From an uncultured Ruminococcus sp. (GTDB lineage Bacteria; Bacillota; Clostridia; Oscillospirales; CAG-272): a DNA stretch of 5,342 nucleotides. Numbering within the stretch: position 1 is the stretch's first letter; each line of letters begins with the position of its first letter. The position numbers and the translations under genes were made by a program. The DNA is taken from assembly GCA_900551005.1 (NCBI GenBank), contig URUL01000111.1:1-5342 (forward strand), given 5' to 3'. Below the pieces are notes generated by a model. The model had not been told where the DNA came from. It ran no database searches and saw nothing but the letters and a program-made list of their open reading frames with translations. Below, piece after piece: positions 1-5,342 of this stretch.

Positions 1-610
1 CCAGATGCGTCACCGTGCAGTGCCCGTCGTTCCAGTTTTCGACGATTCTGCCGCCGAAGCGCACGGAAAATGTCTTGTCCGTTCTCGGTACGAGCCATCC
101 GTCGCCGCCCGGCATCCAAATATCGGGCAGTTCAACCTGATTTCCATCGATTATCTTCTGCTTGAAAAGCCCGTATTCATAGCAGAGAGAAAATCCCGTA
201 GCGGGATAATCGAGCGTCGCCAGCGAATCCATAAAGCAAGCGGCAAGTCTGCCGAGACCTCCGTTTCCGAGACCGGGGTCGGGCTCCATTTCATAAAAAT
301 CATTGATGTCAAAGCCCATATCCGAGAGTGCCTCGGTATAGGCAGCCGTAAGTCCGAGATTGCCGAGATTGTTCTTCAGACTTCTGCCTATCAGAAATTC
401 CATGCAAAGATAATAAACTCTCTTTGACTGCTGCTTTTTCATTTCGTGGCGATAAGCCGAGCGCTTGTTTGTCAGTATGTCCTTTACCGTCAGAATAACA
501 GCCTTATAGACCTGCGCTTTCGTCGCCTCATCGGCTCCTACGCCGAAATAGCGCGAAAGCTTACTGTCAAGCGCCTGTCTTACATCTTCTTTTTCTACAA
601 TATTCCCCAT
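1..610 (-). CDS. glgP: Glycogen/maltodextrin phosphorylase, N-terminal part (3' end outside window)
   Basis: This GT35 enzyme releases glucose-1-phosphate from the non-reducing ends of glycogen using inorganic phosphate and pyridoxal phosphate. The frame opens with ATG at 610-608 and stays open to the window edge, giving 203 residues, about a quarter of the usual 750-850. The translation begins MGNIVEKEDVRQALDSKLSR. It shows RVYYLCMEFLIGRSLKNNL (64-82), EPDPGLGNGGLGRLAACFMD (109-128, a phosphorylase signature near the active site), YEYGLFKQKI (144-153) and VRFGG (183-187). All are standard glycogen-phosphorylase blocks. The pyridoxal-phosphate lysine lies in the missing C-terminal half. An in-frame TAA at 640-638 with no better start between it and 610 supports this ATG. 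The gene follows glgA by 70 nt, the longest gap here, and closes the classic Firmicutes order. Whether the substrate is glycogen or shorter maltodextrin cannot be told from this part; operon context favours glycogen. Confidence 0.96.
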   Translation of the reverse strand, partial: MGNIVEKEDVRQALDSKLSRYFGVGADEATKAQVYKAVILTVKDILTNKRSAYRHEMKKQQSKRVYYLCMEFLIGRSLKNNLGNLGLTAAYTEALSDMGFDINDFYEMEPDPGLGNGGLGRLAACFMDSLATLDYPATGFSLCYEYGLFKQKIIDGNQVELPDIWMPGGDGWLVPRTDKTFSVRFGGRIVENWNDGHCTVTHL

Positions 611-620
611 ATTGCGGTAT

Positions 621-628
621 TTCCCCCT
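621..628 (-). promoter_or_regulatory. Ribosome binding site of glgP
   Basis: On the minus strand the sequence AGGGGGAA lies at 628-621, ahead of the glgP ATG at 610. The run of G ends about 12 nt from the start codon, farther than the 6-9 nt seen for glgC, glgD and glgA, and it is less perfect than their AGGAGG-type sites. It is the only purine-rich Shine-Dalgarno candidate between the upstream in-frame stop and the ATG, so it supports the chosen start. Translation of glgP may be weaker than that of its neighbours, but this is inference. Confidence 0.6.
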
Positions 629-654
629 GAGTAAAATTTATTTGCTTTTATTTA

Positions 655-670
655 AATTGAATTTTCAATT
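655..670. repeat. AT-rich inverted repeat in the glgA-glgP gap
   Basis: A perfect inverted repeat, AATTGAA-TT-TTCAATT, occupies 655-670 (7-nt arms, 2-nt centre; as a hairpin, 6 bp with a 4-nt loop). An overlapping pairing, TTGAAT/ATTCAA with a 5-nt loop, spans 657-673. It lies 11 nt after the glgA stop. The stem is almost entirely A-T and is not followed by a clean run of T on the transcribed strand, so it is not a convincing intrinsic terminator. It could be an operator-like palindrome, an RNA processing site, or chance in an AT-rich spacer. Confidence 0.4.
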
Positions 671-680
671 CAAAGCTTGA

Positions 681-2129
681 TTATTTATGCTCCGTCTCGT
701 TTTCCGGAGAAAGCGAGAGAAAGAGCTCTGCATATTTTTCTGCCGAAACATTCCATGAAAAATCTATCTTCATGACCTTCTTTACAAGTGCCGTCCATTT
801 TTCCTTATCATGATAGAGTGCTATCGCCTGGTCGATCACGTTCAGCATGTCATGCGCATTATATGCGGCGAAGGTAAAGCCGTTTCCCGCGCCCTCATAA
901 TAAGGCTTTATCGTATCGTAAAGACCGCCTGCCTCGCGAACGATCGGCACGGTACCGTATCGTGAAGCTATCATCTGCGCTAATCCGCACGGCTCGCTGC
1001 GCGAAGGCATCAGAAACATATCAGCGCCGGCATAAACGAGCTTTGACAGCTTTCTGTTGTATTCGATCTTCACGCCTGCCTTGCCTCCGCTTCTCGCGGC
1101 ATATTCGCGGAAAAAGCACTCTGTATCATAATCTCCCGTTCCGAGCAAAACGAACTGCATATCCCTTGCGAGAAGCTCATATGCCACTTCTCGGACAAGG
1201 TCAAAGCCCTTATGGTCGGCAAGACGCGAGACCATGGCGATGACGGGAACATCAGGTCGTACGGGAAGTCCGTATTCCTCCTGTAAAGCCGCCTTGTTCT
1301 TTGCCTTTCCGGTAAGTCCGCGATAAGAGAAATTGAACTTCAGATCTTTATCCGTTTTCGGATTATAGAAGTCCACGTCTATTCCGTTTACGATGCCGCT
1401 GAGCTTGAAATTATGCTCGCGCAGGATATTGTGAAGCCCGTGCGCAAAAAACGGCGTCTGTATCTCCTCCGCATATTTCGGGCTTACGGTGGTAACCGCA
1501 TCGGCACAGAGTATTGCGCCCTTGGTCAAATTGACGTCGCCGTCAAATTCGACGGTGGAAGCATCCATCTTATCAAGTCCGAAAAGGTCACCCATCGTTT
1601 CCCTGCCATATACGCCCTGATATTCTATATTATGAATGGTATAGACGGCTTTTACACCGGAATAGCCTGCGCTCCTTCCGTTTCTGCGCTTGAGCAGGAT
1701 GACGGAAAGTGCTGTCTGCCAGTCATTTGCACTGTAGACATCGGGAAAGAAATCCACCATTCCCATGAGCGCGAGTATCGCATTCGAAAAGAAGGCAAAT
1801 CTCTCTCCGTCATCAAAAAAGCCATAGAGTGCATCGCGCTTGAAATAATATTCGTTATCGATAAAATAATATTTTACACCGCCGCGTTCAAGCGAGAATA
1901 TACCGCAGTACTGCTGACGCCACGAAACGGCTACGTTAGCCCAGCATTCGAATTTCATCTGCGAACGGTATTCCTCGCTTATTTTTGAATAAAGAGGAAT
2001 AACGGCGCGTATATCCCAATCCGGATGAGCCGCCTTCAGGGCGGGCGGGAGCGAGCCCATGACATCTCCGAGTCCGCCCGTCGCCGCAAAAGGCATAGCC
2101 TCCGATCCCGCAAAAAGTATTTTCTTCAT
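681..2129 (-). CDS. glgA: Glycogen synthase (ADP-glucose type, GT5 family)
   Basis: GlgA elongates alpha-1,4 glucan by transferring glucose from ADP-glucose to the non-reducing end. The 482-residue protein is complete and of usual length (about 475-490). The N-terminal starch-synthase catalytic domain shows ATGGLGD (16-22), NDWQTAL (135-141), TIHNIEYQG (164-172) and SPKYAEEIQTP (216-226). NGIDVDFYNP (248-257) marks the hinge. The C-terminal GT-B domain shows SRLADHKG (301-308, R302 and K307 as expected for ADP-glucose phosphate contacts), SRSEPCGLAQM (376-386, conserved E379) and YGTVPIVREAGGLYDT (391-406). The N-terminal glycine-loop lysine of the E. coli KTGGL motif is Ala16 here, and the DWH histidine is Gln138; both appear to be lineage variants rather than damage, because everything else is conserved. 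The ATG at 2129-2127 follows AAGGGGAG (2143-2136) by 6 nt. The stop is TAA. The Shine-Dalgarno site lies wholly in the 16-nt gap after glgD. Confidence 0.98.
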   Translation of the reverse strand: MKKILFAGSEAMPFAATGGLGDVMGSLPPALKAAHPDWDIRAVIPLYSKISEEYRSQMKFECWANVAVSWRQQYCGIFSLERGGVKYYFIDNEYYFKRDALYGFFDDGERFAFFSNAILALMGMVDFFPDVYSANDWQTALSVILLKRRNGRSAGYSGVKAVYTIHNIEYQGVYGRETMGDLFGLDKMDASTVEFDGDVNLTKGAILCADAVTTVSPKYAEEIQTPFFAHGLHNILREHNFKLSGIVNGIDVDFYNPKTDKDLKFNFSYRGLTGKAKNKAALQEEYGLPVRPDVPVIAMVSRLADHKGFDLVREVAYELLARDMQFVLLGTGDYDTECFFREYAARSGGKAGVKIEYNRKLSKLVYAGADMFLMPSRSEPCGLAQMIASRYGTVPIVREAGGLYDTIKPYYEGAGNGFTFAAYNAHDMLNVIDQAIALYHDKEKWTALVKKVMKIDFSWNVSAEKYAELFLSLSPENETEHK

Positions 2130-2145
2130 AATTTTCTCCCCTTGC

Positions 2146-3279
2146 TTAAACCATTTTGCCCTTTTCTATATAGAAAGGCAGCGTCTCATGTCCCGAAAGC
2201 GTTATGCCGTCGCGTATCACGACGTTCTTATCGGCAACTATATATCCGAGCGTTACATTCTCACCGGTGAAAACATCCTGATACAGGATGGAATTGCGGA
2301 CAACCGCATTTTTGCCTATCTTGACACCGCGGAAAAGTATGCTGTTTTCAACGGTACCGTAAATGCGGCAACCGTCGGCAATAAGCGAATCCTTCACCTT
2401 TGCATCGGGTCCGTAGTAGGTAGGTGCGGAATTGCGTACCTTCGTATATATCGGACGGCTCTCTATTTCAAAAAGCTCGCGGTAGCCCTCTTCGTTGGAT
2501 ATAAGCTCCATATTGTGCCTGAAATAATCGCTCATCGATGAAATACATGAGAAATATCCGTCGAATTTATACACCCTGTAGTTACGGTGCTTCAGATTGC
2601 GCAGGAAAACATCCCTTGTCATGCTTACATAATTATGGGCTATCGCATCCATCACTATTTCCTTCAGATAAGCCGCGGACATGACGAGGATGTTCAGATT
2701 GATATCGGCTTCTCCCTCGAAATTCGTCGGATAAGCCTCCATGTCCGTGATCCTTCCCGTATTGTCATATTTTACCAGCACGTTTGCTTTTGCGCGCTCG
2801 CGTGTCAGATGCATGCGCTGAACAGCCATGGTTATATCGGCACCGCTGGCTATATGGTCGGCTATCATGGCGCTGAGGTCTATATTGCATATCACATCGC
2901 AATCGAAAAGCGCAACATAATCCGCGTTTATATTCGAAATGCTGTAGTTTACGCTTTTGAGCGCCTCGAGACGCGTATTATACAGCGAATTTACGTTATT
3001 GGCATAAGCCGTGATATACGGTGGAAGAATCTTGACACCGCCGCTTCTGCGCGCGAGATCCCAGTCCTTGCCGCTACCCACATGATCCATGAGCGACTGG
3101 TAATTGTAATGAGTTATGATGCTGATATTGCTTATGTCGGAATTCACCATATTTGAGAGAGCAAAGTCCACAAGGCGATACCGGCATCCGAAAGGAATTG
3201 AGGCAAGAGTACGGTATCTCGTAAGTTCCGGAATATTGCTGTCATGTATATTTGAAAAAATTATACCCGCTGTTTTCAT
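2146..3279 (-). CDS. glgD: GlgD, non-catalytic or regulatory ADP-glucose pyrophosphorylase subunit
   Basis: GlgD is a Firmicutes paralogue of GlgC. In characterised systems it associates with GlgC and changes its activity while having little or none alone. The 377 residues align end to end with the neighbouring GlgC: TRYRTLASIPFGCRYRLVDF (20-39) corresponds to the KPAVPFGGKYRIIDF region, WDLARRSGGVKILPPY (73-88) to GlgC 77-92, and a hexapeptide beta-helix fills roughly 288-360. The active site is degraded. The GGQGSRL loop is replaced by FSNIHDSNIPEL, SGDH by DCDV (D128 kept), the EEKP lysine by Tyr183 (EAYP), and DVGT by CISS. I infer it is a pseudoenzyme subunit forming a heterotetramer with GlgC. 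The ATG at 3279-3277 is preceded by GGAGG (3292-3288), 8 nt away, which supports the start; the stop is TAA. It lies 19 nt after glgC and 16 nt before glgA, so it is translated from the same message. It could be misannotated as a second glgC by similarity alone. Confidence 0.96.
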   Translation of the reverse strand: MKTAGIIFSNIHDSNIPELTRYRTLASIPFGCRYRLVDFALSNMVNSDISNISIITHYNYQSLMDHVGSGKDWDLARRSGGVKILPPYITAYANNVNSLYNTRLEALKSVNYSISNINADYVALFDCDVICNIDLSAMIADHIASGADITMAVQRMHLTRERAKANVLVKYDNTGRITDMEAYPTNFEGEADINLNILVMSAAYLKEIVMDAIAHNYVSMTRDVFLRNLKHRNYRVYKFDGYFSCISSMSDYFRHNMELISNEEGYRELFEIESRPIYTKVRNSAPTYYGPDAKVKDSLIADGCRIYGTVENSILFRGVKIGKNAVVRNSILYQDVFTGENVTLGYIVADKNVVIRDGITLSGHETLPFYIEKGKMV

Positions 3280-3298
3280 GCTCTTATCCTCCCCGCTT

Positions 3299-4501
3299 TT
3301 AATCCGTATATTTGTCGGCGGCGGTATCGTCTACCATCTCGCCGCGTTCTATAACAACATTCGGCTTTATCATAAACTCCTCGGAAATAACGGTTATGCC
3401 GTCACTTCCGTTGTCCGCGCCTATATGAGCGCCTTTGCCGATCACGCTGTTCTGGTCTACTATGGAGTACTCCACCATAGCGCCGCTGCATATGTGTACA
3501 CCGCGCATGATAACGCTGTTGATGACCGTTGCACCTGCCTCACCGACAACCCCCTCGGAAAGCACGGAATTTTTGACCGTACCGTGTATCTTGCAGCCCT
3601 CGGTGATCATGGAGTTTTCCACGATAGAGCCTGCATACAGCTTCTGCGGAGGCTCTGCACTGTGACGGTAGAAAATGCGCCACGATCTGTCATACAGGTC
3701 AAAGGCGGGCTTATCGCCGAGCAGATCCATATTTGCCTCCCAGAGACTCTTTATCGTGCCTACATCCTTCCAATAGCCTTCAAAAAGATAAGCGCACATC
3801 TTCTTGCCGTCGGCAAGCATCTTCGGAATGATGTTCTTGCCGAAGTCATTTGACGAATTTTCATCGGCATCATCCTCCGTCAGATACTTTTTCAGCACAT
3901 CGGCTTTGAAAATGTAGATGCCCATGGAAGCCTTATTGCTCTTCGGCTTTTTCGGTTTTTCCTCAAATTCGTAGATCGTTCCGTCGGGATTTGTATTGAG
4001 TATGCCGAATCGGCTCGCCTGATCCATCGAGACCTCAAGCACGGCTATTGTGCAGTCTGCATTTGCCGCCTTGTGATATGTCAGCATCTTGCTGTAGTTC
4101 ATCTTGTAGATATGGTCGCCTGAGAGAACAAGAACATAATCGGCATCATATCTCTCGATGAAGTTCAGATTCTGATATATCGCGTTAGCCGTTCCTTTAT
4201 ACCAGTCGGAGGATTTTTTGCCCTGATACGGAGGCAAAACCATGACGCCGCCGCGCGTGCGGTCAAGATCCCACGGCTGTCCGTTGCCTATGTATTCGTT
4301 GAGTACAAGCGGCTGATACTGCGTCAACACGCCGACAGTATCTATTCCCGAGTTAACGCAGTTTGACATGGGAAAGTCTATGATCCTGTATTTGCCGCCG
4401 AAAGGAACGGCTGGCTTGGCGGTCTTCTCGGTCAGCGCATAGAGACGGCTTCCCTGTCCTCCCGCGAGCAGCATTGCCACGCATTCTTTTTTTCTGTACA
4501 T
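3299..4501 (-). CDS. glgC: Glucose-1-phosphate adenylyltransferase (ADP-glucose pyrophosphorylase), catalytic subunit
   Basis: GlgC makes ADP-glucose and pyrophosphate from ATP and glucose-1-phosphate, the committed step of bacterial glycogen synthesis. The 400-residue protein is complete and of normal Firmicutes length; it lacks the short N-terminal extension of E. coli GlgC. The nucleotidyltransferase domain shows LAGGQGSRL (12-20), KPAVPFGGKYRIIDF (29-43), YKGTANAIYQN (101-111), SGDH (127-130, D129 equivalent to the E. coli catalytic Asp142), EEKP (K182, the glucose-1-phosphate lysine) and DVGT (246-249, metal-site Asp246). A left-handed beta-helix of hexapeptide repeats occupies roughly 288-380. 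K26 aligns with the E. coli activator-site Lys39, though the next residue is Thr rather than Arg, so allosteric behaviour may differ. The ATG at 4501-4499 has a strong AAGGAGG at 4517-4511, 9 nt upstream, which fixes the start. The stop is TAA. glgD follows after 19 nt. All catalytic residues are intact. Confidence 0.98.
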   Translation of the reverse strand: MYRKKECVAMLLAGGQGSRLYALTEKTAKPAVPFGGKYRIIDFPMSNCVNSGIDTVGVLTQYQPLVLNEYIGNGQPWDLDRTRGGVMVLPPYQGKKSSDWYKGTANAIYQNLNFIERYDADYVLVLSGDHIYKMNYSKMLTYHKAANADCTIAVLEVSMDQASRFGILNTNPDGTIYEFEEKPKKPKSNKASMGIYIFKADVLKKYLTEDDADENSSNDFGKNIIPKMLADGKKMCAYLFEGYWKDVGTIKSLWEANMDLLGDKPAFDLYDRSWRIFYRHSAEPPQKLYAGSIVENSMITEGCKIHGTVKNSVLSEGVVGEAGATVINSVIMRGVHICSGAMVEYSIVDQNSVIGKGAHIGADNGSDGITVISEEFMIKPNVVIERGEMVDDTAADKYTD

Positions 4502-4520
4502 AGAAATAGTCCTCCTTATG

Positions 4521-4537
4521 TAAATTTTAAAAATTTA
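4521..4537. repeat. AT-only palindrome in the glgB-glgC gap
   Basis: The sequence TAAATTTT-A-AAAATTTA at 4521-4537 is a perfect palindrome with 8-nt arms around one central base. It sits directly after the glgB stop and 4 nt upstream of the glgC Shine-Dalgarno. It contains only A and T, so palindromy by chance is likely and any RNA stem would be weak. No function is claimed. Confidence 0.3.
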
Positions 4538-4540
4538 AAG

Positions 4541-5342
4541 TCATTTTTTCTTTTTCGGAGATTTGCTTTTCAGTATAAGTGCGCCGTAGCCCGGAATCTT
4601 CATTTTGATATATTGTTCCGTTTTCCCGTCTGTTTTCCTTCCCTGCGAACGGTATACCGTGCCTTCACCCGCAGTACCGCTTCCGCCGTACTTCTTATCG
4701 TCCGAAGAGAAAACGGCTTCGTACTCGCCGCGGCGCTTCACGCGCATTTCGTAATCCCATTCGACCGGAGCGAAATTCAGCACAACGTATACGCTTCTGC
4801 CCCGCGTATCAATGCGCCTGTAAGAGATCAGATTCATCGAGGCAAGATCGGCATCGATCCATTCGAAGCCGTCCCATGAATCATCTATCTCATAGAGGGC
4901 AGGCGTTGCGAGATAAAATTGATTGAGCGCCCGCACATACTCGTGCATCGCATGGTGCGCGGGATATTTCAGCATGAACCATTCAAGCTCGTTTTCATAA
5001 TCCCATTCGCGGAAAGGACCGTATTCTGTTCCCATGAAGAGCATCTTCTTGCCCGGCAGAGTCATCATATAAGCCATAAATACGCGCATCGAACGGAACT
5101 TGTCCTCATATTCGACGAACATCTTGTCGAGCAAGGATCTCTTTCCGTGAACGACCTCGTCATGCGAAACGGGAAGTATGAAATTCTCGGAGAAAGCATA
5201 CATCATCGGGAAAGTCAGCTTGTTATGTATTCCCGAGCGGAAAAAAGGGTCTGTCTGCATATATTCGAACATATCGTTTGCCCAGCCCATATTCCATTTG
5301 AAATTAAAGCCGAGCCCGCCAACGTCCGAAGGCTTTGTGATG
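4541..5342 (-). CDS. glgB: 1,4-alpha-glucan branching enzyme, C-terminal part (5' end outside window)
   Basis: This GH13-family enzyme cuts alpha-1,4 glucan chains and rejoins them as alpha-1,6 branches during glycogen synthesis in the cytoplasm. The frame is open to the window edge, so the visible part is 266 codons from about position 5341 down to a TGA stop at 4543-4541; the methionine at 5290 is internal, not the start. The first residues, ITKPSDVGGLGFNFKWNMGW, match the conserved branching-enzyme segment in the catalytic barrel. The motif SHDEVVHGK (visible residues 59-67) is GH13 conserved region IV and carries the third catalytic carboxylate, D61. FMGTEYGPFREWDYENELEW is the usual block following it. 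The end of the barrel and the C-terminal beta domain follow (EWIDAD, YGGSG, PGYGALIL). The catalytic nucleophile and acid/base residues lie upstream, outside the window. The protein ends in a lysine-rich tail, SPKKKK. It is the most upstream operon gene seen here, 39 nt before glgC. Its identity is nearly certain. Confidence 0.97.
   Translation of the reverse strand, partial: ITKPSDVGGLGFNFKWNMGWANDMFEYMQTDPFFRSGIHNKLTFPMMYAFSENFILPVSHDEVVHGKRSLLDKMFVEYEDKFRSMRVFMAYMMTLPGKKMLFMGTEYGPFREWDYENELEWFMLKYPAHHAMHEYVRALNQFYLATPALYEIDDSWDGFEWIDADLASMNLISYRRIDTRGRSVYVVLNFAPVEWDYEMRVKRRGEYEAVFSSDDKKYGGSGTAGEGTVYRSQGRKTDGKTEQYIKMKIPGYGALILKSKSPKKKK

Noticed and set aside
5..427. A 140-codon open frame on the plus strand at the left edge
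   Set aside because: The minus strand here encodes unmistakable glycogen phosphorylase N-terminal motifs, so the plus-strand frame is a shadow.
645..673. An intrinsic terminator between glgA and glgP
   Set aside because: The hairpin stem is nearly all A-T and short, and the following transcribed-strand sequence is TTTAAATAAAAG rather than a U-run, so termination is unlikely.
1413..1988. A 191-codon open frame on the plus strand inside glgA
   Set aside because: It is fully antisense to conserved glgA motifs, the predicted protein resembles no family, and no plausible promoter context was seen.
2587..3156. A 189-codon open frame on the plus strand inside glgD
   Set aside because: It is antisense to glgD, with a composition expected from reversed codons and no recognisable motif.
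3116..3853. A 245-codon open frame on the plus strand
   Set aside because: It lies antisense across the glgD start and the 3' half of glgC, both strongly supported by conserved motifs. Its translation has no recognisable domain, and it is explained as a shadow of the minus-strand coding frames.
1..5342. A novel defence, mobile or biosynthetic system hidden in the window
   Set aside because: All but about 144 intergenic bases are accounted for by five well-known glycogen genes in their standard order. I saw no transposase, integrase, direct repeat array, tRNA or foreign-looking gene.

Overview
The window is a continuous piece of a bacterial glycogen operon, all on the minus strand. Read in the direction of transcription (high to low coordinates) the order is glgB (3' part only), glgC, glgD, glgA, glgP (5' part only). 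The three central genes are complete, and the two outer ones run off the window edges. The identifications rest on family motifs read directly in the translations. Nothing in the window points to a mobile element, an RNA gene, a CRISPR array or an undescribed system.

Organism: the order glgB-glgC-glgD-glgA-glgP and the presence of glgD beside glgC are hallmarks of Firmicutes (Bacillota), as in the Bacillus subtilis operon. Strong purine-rich Shine-Dalgarno sites (AAGGAGG, GGAGG, AAGGGGAG) and AT-rich gaps fit a Gram-positive bacterium. The moderate base composition and the style of the proteins suggest an anaerobic clostridial lineage such as a gut Ruminococcaceae or Lachnospiraceae relative. 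That finer placement is inference.

Layout: glgB 3' end 5342-4541, gap of 39 nt, glgC 4501-3299, gap of 19 nt, glgD 3279-2146, gap of 16 nt, glgA 2129-681, gap of 70 nt, glgP from 610 to the window edge. No stretch over 300 bases lacks a gene. The tight spacing predicts one polycistronic transcript. The promoter must lie beyond position 5342 and the terminator below position 1. The glgA-glgP gap is the longest, is very AT-rich and holds a short inverted repeat.

How the genes work together: GlgC, probably with GlgD as a regulatory or partner subunit, makes ADP-glucose from glucose-1-phosphate and ATP. GlgA transfers glucose from ADP-glucose to alpha-1,4 chains, and GlgB adds alpha-1,6 branches. 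GlgP degrades the polymer to glucose-1-phosphate, so synthesis and breakdown are encoded together. The most notable points are modest: GlgD has lost several GlgC catalytic residues, and GlgA has alanine where the classic KTGGL motif has lysine.
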